Assembly: GCA_001897425.1 (NCBI GenBank)
Contig: MKSW01000033.1
Span: forward strand, 416,717-480,716
Origin: Actinobacteria bacterium 69-20
GTDB lineage: Bacteria > Actinomycetota > Actinomycetes > Mycobacteriales > Nakamurellaceae
Reading direction: 5' to 3'
Length of the DNA stretch: 64,000 nucleotides
Position numbers and translations under genes: made by a program. Numbering within the stretch: position 1 is the stretch's first letter; every line of letters begins with the position of its first letter. Below the pieces are notes generated by a model. The model ran no database searches, was not told the DNA's origin, and saw nothing but the letters and a program-made list of their open reading frames with translations. Positions 9,057 through 17,370 of this stretch are shown piece after piece.

Positions 9057-10418
9057 GTGATGCACGTCTACGGACCCGGCGCTGAGTGGACCTTCCGGGC
9101 TCCGCAGACGACGGGGCGTCAGGCCACCGTCATCGCGACCGCGCTGGCGCTCCTCGCGCTGGGGTCCGCGATCGCCGCAGCGATCACCGACCCGCGGCTG
9201 CCGACACCGAACCAGTGGCAGATCACCGGGGTTCTTGCGGTCGTGGCGGCGCTCGGGCTCGTCACCGGTCGCTTCTTCGGGCCGACGCGGGACGGGTCCG
9301 GCCCGCCATGGGACGTGCATACCATCTGGCTGCTGCCCGCGGCGATGCTCACCCCGCCGGCCGCGTTCGGCTGTCTCGTCGCGTTGTCCGTCATCACCGA
9401 TCTGCGCAAGTCCGAACACCAATTCCAGCTGCGGATGGTGGTCGTCTCCATCACGGTCACCACCACGGCCGCGATTCATGCGGCCGCCCTCCTCATCGCC
9501 GACTTCGCGCTCGCCGGACTCGTCGGGATCGCCGCGCTCTGGGTGATCGGTTGCATCGTCGCCATCGCCGTCGCGTATGTCTTCGTCACGCCGAACGGCA
9601 CCGCGCTGTGGCTCGACTACCGCTGGAGCCTTGTCCTGTTCGGCTGCGCCGTGTCCGGCCTGCTGATCGCCGCCGCCATACGCAGCGACGCGCCGATCGG
9701 GTTCACCGCGCTGGCGCCCCTGTTGTTGGCCCAGTTCGCGCTCCGCTGGCCGGAGCTCACCCGCTTCGCGCGGATCGATTCGAAAACGGGCCTGCCCAAC
9801 TCCCAGCACTGGGACGAGCGCAGTCGCCGGCTGCTGAGCGCCGCCGAATTCCATCGGACACCGGCGTACGTGCTCATGGTCGACCTGGATCGATTCAAAT
9901 CGGTGAACGACACGTTCGGGCATCTCGCCGGGGATCAGGTGCTGGCCGAGGTCTCCGCCCTGCTCCGGTCACGCATCGCCCCCGGCGACCTCCTCGGCCG
10001 GTTCGGCGGTGAGGAATTCGTCGTGACGCTGTTCGATCGCTCTCCGGCGGACGCGCTCGCCGTCGCCGACCACATCCGCACCGCCATTGCCGAGCAACCG
10101 CACCTGCTCGCCCACATCACCACGGACGCGGCGCGCGAGCCCGGCACCGCGCTGTGCACCGTCTCCTGCAGCATCGGGCTGGCCTCCGCGGCGCACTGCG
10201 GCTACGACCTGACCAAGCTGCTCGAATGCGCCGACAGGGCTCTCGCCGACGCGAAGTCGGCGGGCCGCGACCAGGTCCGCGCGGTAGGTGCCACCGCCGG
10301 GGGTACCTCCCGCTTGCGGGGGAATGACGAACGTTCGGCCGCCGAGCGGCCGGAAGCCGTGACGGTGTGGAACGTGGCCGCGGGGGGCTTATCCCGCACG
10401 CCGCACCTTCATCCGTAG
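9057..10418 (+). CDS. Membrane-bound diguanylate cyclase (GGEEF)
   Basis: A 453-residue protein. Residues about 22-230 hold six to seven hydrophobic membrane segments. A GGDEF domain follows, with the metal-binding DLDRFK at 276-281, FGHLAGDQ at 287-294, and the active-site GGEEF at 317-321, so c-di-GMP synthesis is expected. The inhibitory RxxD site that normally sits five residues before the GGEEF motif reads APGD, so product inhibition at that site is probably lost. The last 40 residues are unlike the family, and their DNA contains a CGGCCG/CGGCCG hairpin at 10336-10352, so the natural end is unclear. It stands alone, downstream of the all operon on the same strand. Confidence 0.88.
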   Translation: MMHVYGPGAEWTFRAPQTTGRQATVIATALALLALGSAIAAAITDPRLPTPNQWQITGVLAVVAALGLVTGRFFGPTRDGSGPPWDVHTIWLLPAAMLTPPAAFGCLVALSVITDLRKSEHQFQLRMVVVSITVTTTAAIHAAALLIADFALAGLVGIAALWVIGCIVAIAVAYVFVTPNGTALWLDYRWSLVLFGCAVSGLLIAAAIRSDAPIGFTALAPLLLAQFALRWPELTRFARIDSKTGLPNSQHWDERSRRLLSAAEFHRTPAYVLMVDLDRFKSVNDTFGHLAGDQVLAEVSALLRSRIAPGDLLGRFGGEEFVVTLFDRSPADALAVADHIRTAIAEQPHLLAHITTDAAREPGTALCTVSCSIGLASAAHCGYDLTKLLECADRALADAKSAGRDQVRAVGATAGGTSRLRGNDERSAAERPEAVTVWNVAAGGLSRTPHLHP

Positions 10419-10510
10419 CCAGCCGCCCACCGGCAACGAGACCAGCCGGGTGTCGGGCCACCAGCGGTAGCCGGGGTCGGACCGCCCGCCGTCACGCGGC
10501 CGACGCGCCG

Positions 10511-11173
10511 TCAGTCGGCCCAGGCGAACCGGACCCGCACCGACACCGTGATCGTCGCATCGCCGAGCGAGACCGGCATCGACGCGTCCCGTGCGGTGTG
10601 CGCCATCAGTGCGACCGGCCGCGGCGAGCCCGGATCGCCGTCCAGCTCCGCGACGGCGAGCACCGGGCCGAGGGGCCTGCCCGCGAGCGCCGCGAGCGAT
10701 GTCGCCTTCTCGCGAGCGTCGATCATCGCGGCGGTCCGCGCGGACGAACAGACGTCCCGGGGATCGGCCGCGTCGAGCGTCACACCGTCGATCCGCACAC
10801 CTTCGGCGACGCCGGCCACCGCGGTGAGCAGCAGATCCAGCCCCGTCGCATCGGACAGCGTCACGACCATCCGCTGCGTCGCCTGATACGCGGCGAGAAC
10901 CCTGGTGCCGTCGGCATAGTCGAACCGCGGACCGAGGGTGACATCCGCGCTTCGCACCGACCGCGGATCGACCCCCCGACCGGCCAGCGCCGCCAGCACC
11001 GCGTCCGCCGACGCCCCGGCGGCGCGAAAAGCGTCACCGGCGTCATCACGTTCCACCTCGATGCCGAGCGTGACGGTCGCGTGGTCGACACCCGCTGTCG
11101 CACGTCCGGTTCCGATCACCGTGATCCCGCCGTGGATGACGCTGTTCCGGCCGCCTTGCCTGTCGATCGTCAT
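10511..11173 (-). CDS. SIMPL-domain (DUF541) protein
   Basis: A 220-residue SIMPL/DUF541 protein. The family pattern is visible as ITVIGTGRATAGVDHATVTLGIEVE at the N-terminus, FDYADGTRVLAAYQATQRMVVTL in the middle, and AREKATSLAALAGRPLGPVLAV near 155-176. SIMPL proteins are widespread and of uncertain role. Many are exported, but no signal peptide is visible here, so it is probably cytosolic. ATG 11173 is used; a downstream start near VIHGG is also possible. It follows the membrane-protein gene ending at 11265 on the same strand, separated by a palindrome. Confidence 0.8.
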   Translation of the reverse strand: MTIDRQGGRNSVIHGGITVIGTGRATAGVDHATVTLGIEVERDDAGDAFRAAGASADAVLAALAGRGVDPRSVRSADVTLGPRFDYADGTRVLAAYQATQRMVVTLSDATGLDLLLTAVAGVAEGVRIDGVTLDAADPRDVCSSARTAAMIDAREKATSLAALAGRPLGPVLAVAELDGDPGSPRPVALMAHTARDASMPVSLGDATITVSVRVRFAWAD

Positions 11174-11241
11174 GGCCCCCAGTGTGCCGGATGATCATCT
11201 GGTGTGTGCGATTCGTTCCGGAAACCGCAACGATTCCCACA

Positions 11242-11261
11242 CCTCGGATGATCATCCGAGG
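11242..11261. promoter_or_regulatory. Perfect 20-base palindrome, candidate operator
   Basis: CCTCGGATGATCATCCGAGG reads identically on both strands. A second half-copy, GGATGATCATCT, lies at 11189-11200, 53 bases away, just before the SIMPL gene start. There is no loop, so it suits a dimeric DNA-binding protein better than a terminator. Confidence 0.45.
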
Positions 11262-11264
11262 AGG

Positions 11265-12545
11265 TCAGGCCCACCAGACCGCGTATTCCGAGACGCCGTC
11301 CGGCGCCGGCCGACCGTCGGCGAGTTCGGTGGCCGGCAGCGGACCGACGGCCGGGGCGGCCCGGAGCGGCGCCATCGCCATGTCGAGATCGTCGGGATCG
11401 ACCGCGCCCACCACGCGAATGCTGCCCGCTGCGGGCCAGCTGCCGGCCGGGTATTCGCCCTGCCCCAGCGGTTCGACCTGGACCAGAACCTCGGCGACAT
11501 CCGGCCGCGCCCGCACGGTGTGCAGCACCGCGGCGAACGTGGACAACGGCACCGACCCGCGCAGCGGCGCCGCGATGCTGCGGGGATCACCGTTGCCCGT
11601 GAAGAACTCCTCCAACGTCGCGACGGTCGGCCCGGCAGCGCCGCCGCGTTGACATAGGGCCAGCACCAAGGCATCTCGCGCGGCGATGTCGGTGGCCGAG
11701 GTATCCCACGACGGCGGTCGCCGGTCGCGGCCGGTGTGCGCAGCGGCGTCGGAGCTCTCCCGCACCCCCGCTCGCGCGGTCGGGTTCCGGGGAGGTTCGA
11801 GGGCATCGAGCTCACTCATGTCGAACTCGGGAGCATCGGCGCCGCCCGAGCCGCCAGACGCGGACCATCCGGGAGTCCAACGGCGGGACGGCGCGGCGAC
11901 GCGCACCCAGACGACGGCGAGCAGCAACGTCCCGCCCACGGTCAGCAGGATCGCCCCGCCGACCGGTTCGACAGCGGCGACCATCGCGGCGCCGAGCGTG
12001 ATCATCACCGCCGGCACGAACGTGAGCAGCACCGCGACCCAACTGCGCAGCGCCCACGCCACACCCTGCCAGCAGAGCAGGAACGCGACCACGGCCGCGG
12101 CCAGCGAGATATCGCTGGTCGCCGCGCCGCCAGCCGCGAAGATCGCCTCCGTCAGCACGGTACCCACCACCAGCGGCAGCATCAGCAGCAGCCGCGCGGC
12201 GAGCGCCCGCGACGGATCCGCGGTCAACGCCGACCGGGCATCGTCGTCGGCACCGAACCCGGAGTCGCCAAGCCCGGAGGTGCCGAACCCTGAGTCGCCG
12301 AACCCGGGGCCGCCGAATCCGGAGCCGCCGGGCTCGGACGGCGGCTGCCCGTCGCGATCGCCGGGGTCCGCGGGCCAGCGTGCACCATCGCCTTCACCAG
12401 GCGCGTTCCGTGAGGTCACGAGGTCGCCTCCCGCGCAGCCACCGCCGCCGTCCCGCGGCGATGTCTCCAGCGTGCCACGGCGGAGCGAGCCGGTCGACGC
12501 CGGTCGTCCGGGGCGTTCGGCCGGCAACCCCGATGGTGCGCTCAC
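11265..12545 (-). CDS. Hypothetical four-helix membrane protein with Gly-Phe repeat
   Basis: A 426-residue protein I do not recognise. The N-terminal 110 residues are low-complexity Gly/Pro/Asp, including tandem SGFGxxGFG units. About four hydrophobic helices follow (residues about 115-220), then a cytosolic or exposed domain of about 200 residues with RDALVLALCQRGG, PTVATLEEFFTG and a C-terminal EYAVWW. The real start is uncertain; GTG or ATG codons inside the low-complexity part are possible. It lies directly downstream of dnaB on the same strand. Function is unknown; the arrangement resembles actinobacterial envelope proteins, but that is only an impression. Confidence 0.65.
   Translation of the reverse strand: MSAPSGLPAERPGRPASTGSLRRGTLETSPRDGGGGCAGGDLVTSRNAPGEGDGARWPADPGDRDGQPPSEPGGSGFGGPGFGDSGFGTSGLGDSGFGADDDARSALTADPSRALAARLLLMLPLVVGTVLTEAIFAAGGAATSDISLAAAVVAFLLCWQGVAWALRSWVAVLLTFVPAVMITLGAAMVAAVEPVGGAILLTVGGTLLLAVVWVRVAAPSRRWTPGWSASGGSGGADAPEFDMSELDALEPPRNPTARAGVRESSDAAAHTGRDRRPPSWDTSATDIAARDALVLALCQRGGAAGPTVATLEEFFTGNGDPRSIAAPLRGSVPLSTFAAVLHTVRARPDVAEVLVQVEPLGQGEYPAGSWPAAGSIRVVGAVDPDDLDMAMAPLRAAPAVGPLPATELADGRPAPDGVSEYAVWWA
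12256..12332. repeat. 15-base tandem repeat inside the coding sequence
   Basis: Five imperfect units of about ccgaacccggagtcg run in series and encode repeating Gly-Phe-Gly-x-Ser pentapeptides on the minus strand in the hypothetical membrane protein. The unit stays in frame, so copy-number changes would lengthen or shorten the protein without breaking it. Confidence 0.6.
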
Positions 12546-12602
12546 GGCGCGAACGGGTCGGGCGGATGCGCCGACAGCGCAGACCCGGTCGTGACCTACC
12601 GG

Positions 12603-15242
12603 CTACATCGCGGCGAGGTCCTTGAAGCGCGAGTAGTGCAACTGGTGCGCGACCGTCACCGTCGTGGTGGGCCCGTTACGGTGTTTGGCGACGATCAGGT
12701 CCGCCTCGCCGGCGCGCGGATCGTCCGCCTCCCACGCGTCGGGCCGGTGCACCAGGATCACCATGTCGGCGTCCTGCTCCAACGAGCCCGATTCGCGCAG
12801 GTCAGCCAGCATCGGGCGCTTGTCGTTGCGTTGTTCCGGACCGCGGTTGAGCTGCGAGATGGCCACCACCGGCACTTCGAGTTCCTTGGCAAGCAGCTTC
12901 ATCTGCCGGGAGATCTCGGAGACCTCCTGCTGCCGCGACTCCACCCGCTTGGACGAGGTCATCAGCTGCAGATAGTCCACCACGATCAGCTTGAGATCGT
13001 GCCGCTGCTTGAGCCGGCGTGCCTTGGCGCGGATCTCCATCATTGTCATATTCGGCGAATCGTCGATGTACAGCGGCGCGTCGGAGATCTCGCCCATCCG
13101 CCGAACGATCTTCTGCCACTCCAGATCGCCCATCCGCCCCGACCGCATCGCCGCGAGCTTGATCTCGGCCTCCGCGGACAGCAGTCGCATGGTGATCTCG
13201 GAACGGCTCATCTCCAGCGAGAAGATGACGGCCGCCATGTGGTGCTTCACCGCGGCATTGCGCGCCCAATCCAGAGCCAGCGTCGAGTTGTGCGTGGGGA
13301 TCATCGAGCGGCCGGCCAGGTAGAGATGGTCCGCGGCATCGACCTGCACGCACCGCACCGGCACCGACGCGACCTGCCGCACGTCGACGATGAATCGGGA
13401 GTTCCGGCGCGCGGGCGAGGCGGTACGGCAACGCTCCTTCTGCGCGAGCCGCTTCCGCTCCAATCGGAACACGTCGTCATCGGTGGAGAAGTTGATCGTG
13501 AAACAGGTGGACGACTCTTCGGTTCGGCCCTTGACCCGTTTCGTCATGGTCGATGCGCGGTACCCCAACCCGACGATCAGTTCCGCCACGTCGCGCGCCA
13601 ACGCCGCGTTGGTCGTGGCGAACTGGATGACGCCGCCCGGGCTCACGGTTCCGTCGGTATCGAGCAGGCCTGCCAGGAGAGCCCGCCGTTGGGCGATCGA
13701 CGCACGGAGATACCCGGCCAGCACGTGTTTGTTGCCCAGGACCCCCATCGTCCGCAGGATCGCTTGAACGCTGCCCCGTTCCTTCCAGCACGATGCGCAC
13801 CGACCGTCGCGCCAGCCCGATGACGGGCGTCCACAGATCGGACACACCGGCGGCGGCATCGGTTCGGACAGGTGCTGCGATCGCGCGCCGCAGACCCGTC
13901 CACACGTCTTGACCTGAATCTGCTGCGGGGTGAACCACTGCCCGCACACCACGCAGGCACGTTGTTCGACCGCCGCGCGTGCCGGGAGCTGCAAGCCGTA
14001 ACTCATGCCACCGAGGTGCGGCGCCCACAGGCCCTCGGCCTCGATGTGCACCGCGATCTCGGGATCCGCCGAGGTGAAGCGCGCACCGTCCGAGTGCCCG
14101 TCCCCCAGCCACACCCCGAAGGCATACGGCGGCACCGGCAGCTCCGCATCGGGCAGTTCGAGGGGCTGTGCCAGCGCAACCGAGTGGTTGAGCCGCCGGT
14201 CGCCGGTGTGGCAGCGCAGCGTGGCACCGATCTCCGCCGTTGTGTGCACGGCCGGGAAGGTGCGTTGGCTACGGTAGCCGTTGTAGCCGACAGCGGCGGC
14301 CTGCGCGGACTTTCGGGAGGCGCGGGTATCGGTGAGCCACTGGTGCTCCGCGTCGGCGACGATCACCTCGCCGCCGGAGAACTCGACCTCGTAGCAGGGG
14401 CGGCCCGCCATCACCTCAGTCGCTGCGACCACGCGCACCGGCCGTCCGTCCGCGCCGAGCAGTTCGTCACCGACGGCAACTGCGCCCATCGTCGTCCATC
14501 CGGTGGGCGTGGGGAGCACCGTGTCCAGCGCGAGGGCCTTCCCAATACCGGGCCTGGCCGCGACGATGACCATCTGGCCGGGGTGCAGCCCGTTGGTGAG
14601 CTCGTCGAGCGCGATGAAGCCGGTGGGCACGCCGGTGGAGATCCCGCCGCGGGAGGCGATGGCGTCGATCTCGTCCATCGTGGGCTGCAGCAGCTCTTCG
14701 AGCACCACGTAGTCTTCGCTGGTTCGCCGCTCGGTGACCTCGTAGATCTCCCGTTCGGCACGGTCCACGATCTCGTCGATCTCGCCGCTGCCAGGACTGC
14801 CGTCGCCCCCGCCGTAACCGAGCCGCACGATCCGGGTGCCGGCGTCGACCAGCCGGCGCAGGATCGCCTTCTCCGCCACGATCTGCGCGTAGTAGCTGGC
14901 GTTGGCCGCGGTGGGCACCATCGACACCAGCGTGTGCAGGTAGACGGAACCGCCGACCCGCGACAGGCTGCCGGCCCGGTCCAACTCGGCAGCGACGGTG
15001 ATCGGGTCTGCCGGCTCGCCGCGGGAGTACAGGTCGAGGATGGCGTCATAGACCAGCGCGTGGGCCGGTTTGTAGAAGTCAGCCGACCGCAGGGACTCAA
15101 CGACGTCGGCGATCGCGTCCTTGCTGAGCAGCATGCCGCCGAGTACGGACTGCTCCGCGGCCAGGTCCTGCGGAGGTGTGCGCCCGTAGCTGCCGCCCTG
15201 ATCGGGCGGGGCCGTGTCGTACCGTTCGTCGACGACCGCCAC
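12603..15242 (-). CDS. dnaB: Replicative DNA helicase DnaB with P-loop intein
   Basis: A precursor of 879 residues. The N-terminal primase-binding domain starts with PPQDLAAEQSVLGGMLLS. The RecA-like ATPase domain is interrupted inside Walker A: GIGK ends at residue 235 and STLALDW resumes at 653. After splicing, 462 residues remain, the normal length. Walker B is LKLIVVDYLQLM near 750-761, and the arginine-rich end motif KHRNGPT is present. I chose GTG 15242, not the upstream ATG at 15527, because GGAAGGA lies just upstream and VAVVDERYD aligns with the mycobacterial DnaB N-terminus (MAVVDD). Unlike in M. tuberculosis, it is separated from rplI by about 11 kb. Confidence 0.97.
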   Translation of the reverse strand: MAVVDERYDTAPPDQGGSYGRTPPQDLAAEQSVLGGMLLSKDAIADVVESLRSADFYKPAHALVYDAILDLYSRGEPADPITVAAELDRAGSLSRVGGSVYLHTLVSMVPTAANASYYAQIVAEKAILRRLVDAGTRIVRLGYGGGDGSPGSGEIDEIVDRAEREIYEVTERRTSEDYVVLEELLQPTMDEIDAIASRGGISTGVPTGFIALDELTNGLHPGQMVIVAARPGIGKALALDTVLPTPTGWTTMGAVAVGDELLGADGRPVRVVAATEVMAGRPCYEVEFSGGEVIVADAEHQWLTDTRASRKSAQAAAVGYNGYRSQRTFPAVHTTAEIGATLRCHTGDRRLNHSVALAQPLELPDAELPVPPYAFGVWLGDGHSDGARFTSADPEIAVHIEAEGLWAPHLGGMSYGLQLPARAAVEQRACVVCGQWFTPQQIQVKTCGRVCGARSQHLSEPMPPPVCPICGRPSSGWRDGRCASCWKERGSVQAILRTMGVLGNKHVLAGYLRASIAQRRALLAGLLDTDGTVSPGGVIQFATTNAALARDVAELIVGLGYRASTMTKRVKGRTEESSTCFTINFSTDDDVFRLERKRLAQKERCRTASPARRNSRFIVDVRQVASVPVRCVQVDAADHLYLAGRSMIPTHNSTLALDWARNAAVKHHMAAVIFSLEMSRSEITMRLLSAEAEIKLAAMRSGRMGDLEWQKIVRRMGEISDAPLYIDDSPNMTMMEIRAKARRLKQRHDLKLIVVDYLQLMTSSKRVESRQQEVSEISRQMKLLAKELEVPVVAISQLNRGPEQRNDKRPMLADLRESGSLEQDADMVILVHRPDAWEADDPRAGEADLIVAKHRNGPTTTVTVAHQLHYSRFKDLAAM
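13287..14537 (-). other. DnaB intein, class 3 type, with LAGLIDADG domain and zinc-knuckle-like Cys clusters
   Basis: 417 residues, precursor positions 236-652. The first residue is Ala, not Cys or Ser; the intein ends in His651-Asn652 and the +1 extein residue is Ser653. The class 3 triad is visible: Trp302 in DAEHQWLT (block B), Cys631 in VPVRCVQV (block F) and Thr650 in PTHN (block G). In class 3 inteins the block F Cys starts splicing. Two LAGLIDADG-like motifs (GVWLGDG at 376-382, LLAGLLDTDG at 522-531) suggest a homing endonuclease that may be active. Between them are two Cys clusters, C430/C433/C447/C451 and C467/C470/C482/C485, that look zinc-binding. Confidence 0.9.
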
Positions 15243-15904
15243 CAAAGTCTTCCTTCCAGCACACACGCACCGCCTCGACACCGTGCCGACGGACGCCCGC
15301 GAGTCCGTCGTCGATGTTCGAGACCACTCATATCCCAGGGGTCCGACACCGCCCCGGACGCGCACTGTCCGGGCGGTGGCGGCAACCCTCTGCGGACCGT
15401 AGAACACGATCCCGGGCGCACCCAAATGCGGCTGTGCACCACCGCGGGGACAACCTGTGGACGACGCAATATCACCGCAGGTCGGGTGTCCCCAGCCCCT
15501 GTGGACAACGTGTGGATGACTATCCACGGCCGACCTATTTCCGCAGGTCCAGACTCTGACTCAGCCGACAGAGAGTGTGGATGACTGTTGTGGGCAACGT
15601 GTCGGCGCGTCGCATTCGGCGTGTCGTGATCGACCCGGTTTCGGACATGACGACGTTCGTATCACGGGCATCTTCTGTCTCAGCCGTGCACACGGGCACC
15701 ACGGTTCTTCCGCCCCCTCCGACGGTGCCGATCGCGGCCGGGCTGTATCTGTCGGCGGAATGTCGGCGCACAGCGGCCCCGAGGCGGTTCGAGACCGGTC
15801 GAAGATGTTCGACTTGGCCAGGGGTTTCGGCAGCGGTAATGGCCCGCGAGGGCCAACGACGCGGGGCAGAGCAGCTCGATAGCTCGCTGGGCTCATAACC
15901 CTGC
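15243..15904. other. Upstream region of dnaB without a supported gene
   Basis: 662 bases. Open frames overlap each other without family resemblance. The part at 15446-15584 holds a cluster of DnaA-box-like 9-mers. The remainder (about 15600-15900) shows nothing beyond one weak copy of the dispersed repeat (acatgacgacgttcgt at 15646-15661). Confidence 0.55.
15446..15584. promoter_or_regulatory. Cluster of DnaA-box-like 9-mers upstream of dnaB
   Basis: On the plus strand: TGTGGACGA (15456-15464), TGTGGACAA (15500-15508), TGTGGATGA (15511-15519) and TGTGGATGA (15576-15584), with a reverse partner TATCCACGG (15521-15529). TGTGGACAA is the exact complement of TTGTCCACA, the usual high-GC actinobacterial DnaA box; the others differ by one base or so from TTGTCCACA/TTATCCACA. 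Four boxes share one orientation. DnaA control of dnaB or DnaA titration is inferred. Confidence 0.5.
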
Positions 15905-16147
15905 CTACTTATGATGCCATTCAGTTTCCCACTTCAGATACCAGCCTTGAATGTCCGTCCAGTTATCTGCCCATATATCCCACACTGGGCTTACTACCGG
16001 CCGATCGACATTGCGAAATATGGCAATCGACCAACCGTCTCTAAATCTTTCGATCTCGATTTCCGAGTCCATCTCAATGCCCGGCGTCGGTTTACGAATT
16101 ATGCCTCGATATTGCGAACAGGTAGATTCAGTTGGTTCGTCGCTCAT
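15905..16147 (-). CDS. Small Trp-rich hypothetical protein
   Basis: An 80-residue acidic protein with a Trp-rich C-terminus (WDIWADNWTDIQGWYLKWETEWHH). I do not recognise it. Size and acidity resemble immunity or other small soluble proteins, but no partner is evident. ATG 16147 is preferred to GTG 16156 because AGGA lies eight bases before the ATG. Base composition is clearly less GC-rich than the flanking genes, and neighbours on the same strand upstream are also small unknowns, suggesting acquired DNA. Confidence 0.5.
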   Translation of the reverse strand: MSDEPTESTCSQYRGIIRKPTPGIEMDSEIEIERFRDGWSIAIFRNVDRPVVSPVWDIWADNWTDIQGWYLKWETEWHHK

Positions 16148-16164
16148 TTCGGCCACATCCTAAC

Positions 16165-16659
16165 ATGGTAGTCATGTTGCCACCGCCTTTCGGCACAGAT
16201 CGCGGTTCTAAATTGCTCGACACCTACCCGCGAGCCGACTTGTATGTTGGTGGCCTAGTTTGTCGTAGGCCGTTCACGCTCATCCGACCTCCAACGCTAG
16301 TTGCCCTAGAGCCTGAACCTACTCACATTCGACCGACAAGCCAGTTTGTTGCCCGCGCTGCGGCTATCTTACAGCCCGCTCCCTCGACGGCTTATTCTGC
16401 CCGGAAGCTCCGACAGGTTCGATATGCCCAGGCCGCGGGGGGCTACTGGGATGAATACTGCCGCTGTCAGCGCTATGTCTACTTTGTGGGATCCGCAACT
16501 GCCGTGACCGTGGTGACCGGCCTCAAGTACTGGAGGCCGACCAACTGCCCACCCTCATCGAAAGATAATCGCAGATCACAGCAACGTCGACTATTCCGGA
16601 TTCCTGTCCGAGCGCCCAGAAGCGGGAACGAGTTCAAGGCATTTCGCGACAACTTCTAA
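16165..16659 (+). CDS. Doubtful open frame in the AT-richer islet
   Basis: An open frame of about 164 codons from ATG 16165; no family is recognised. There is no good ribosome-binding site, and third codon positions are mixed rather than G/C-rich, so it may be a chance frame or a decayed gene. It is the only long frame between the small genes ending at 16691 and starting at 16147. If it is not real, this is about 540 bases without a gene. Confidence 0.2.
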   Translation: MVVMLPPPFGTDRGSKLLDTYPRADLYVGGLVCRRPFTLIRPPTLVALEPEPTHIRPTSQFVARAAAILQPAPSTAYSARKLRQVRYAQAAGGYWDEYCRCQRYVYFVGSATAVTVVTGLKYWRPTNCPPSSKDNRRSQQRRLFRIPVRAPRSGNEFKAFRDNF

Positions 16660-16690
16660 TTCGGTGTTACCCAGCCGGAACTTCCGAAGA

Positions 16691-16918
16691 TCAGTGCTCC
16701 TCGGCGTCACCGTTATTCGAATCTTCCTCGTTGCCATTGCTCTTGCGAGGCAGCATTACCCATCCCACTGCGAACACAGCGATGCCGATGGCAAGTCCGG
16801 ACCCCCAGATTTTCCACGAAATTCCACCGCCCAGGATCAGGTACGAGGAGATCGATACAATACCGAGGGATGCAATCATCATGGCTTCCAGGTATTTGCT
16901 CCTGACTCGGCCCTTCAT
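16691..16918 (-). CDS. Small two-helix membrane protein
   Basis: 75 residues: a short basic start (MKGRVRSKYLE), two hydrophobic helices (about 12-32 and 37-57), then an acidic, Asn-rich tail (NGNEEDSNNGDAEEH). No family recognised. ATG 16918 has GAGGTG six bases upstream and overlaps the stop of the preceding gene by ATGA, which fixes the start. It is the last gene of a small minus-strand operon in DNA less GC-rich than its surroundings. Confidence 0.6.
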   Translation of the reverse strand: MKGRVRSKYLEAMMIASLGIVSISSYLILGGGISWKIWGSGLAIGIAVFAVGWVMLPRKSNGNEEDSNNGDAEEH

Positions 16919-17370
16919 GGGTAACACCTCGGCTCGGAGGCTCCTGCCGAGTCGCCAGGCTGGAATCTCGATTTCATCGACGACTCCTCCTGAGTTGCGC
17001 TCCACAGCTGTCGACCCACTCGCTCTCGCGTCGGGAAGATACGCGGGGCGCCACCCAGCCAATTCCACGGTGACGGTAGTACCTCGAACCGCTGAATCGC
17101 GCCGGGCCGGACAGAAATCTCCAGGCGATACGGCGGGCGACGTCCGGCGCGAACCTCAATAACGTGGTTTCCAGCGTCGACCACTGCCTCACACACGGCA
17201 TTAGACGAGAGCGGAGGGTTCACCACTTCTTCATCGACTGTGACCTCGTAGCGGACTCCCCGATCACGCGATCGCGCAGGGCGGGAGAAGACCAAGGTGC
17301 ACCTTTCCGCGCTAGTCAACGTCGTGCCCGCATCGCTGCCCGTGGACATCGGTTGGCGCACATCGGTCAC
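16915..17370 (-). CDS. Hypothetical protein with PEGA/Ig-like beta segment
   Basis: About 151 residues from GTG 17370. The middle reads RYEVTVDEEVV, NAVCEAVVDAGNHVIEVRAG, then YRLEISVRPGAIQRFEVLP, an alternating strand pattern like PEGA or other Ig-like surface domains. No signal peptide is in this frame, but a 52-codon hydrophobic frame ends over its GTG (GTGA overlap). A start at ATG 17349 is an alternative. Its stop overlaps the next gene by ATGA. The function is unknown. A frameshift joining the upstream hydrophobic frame to this one cannot be excluded. Confidence 0.5.
   Translation of the reverse strand: MTDVRQPMSTGSDAGTTLTSAERCTLVFSRPARSRDRGVRYEVTVDEEVVNPPLSSNAVCEAVVDAGNHVIEVRAGRRPPYRLEISVRPGAIQRFEVLPSPWNWLGGAPRIFPTRERVGRQLWSATQEESSMKSRFQPGDSAGASEPRCYP

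Noticed and set aside
15446..15584. The DnaA-box cluster as the chromosomal origin
   Set aside because: dnaA, dnaN, rpmH or gyrase genes are not in the window, and there is no AT-rich unwinding region next to the boxes. I keep it only as a regulatory or titration site.
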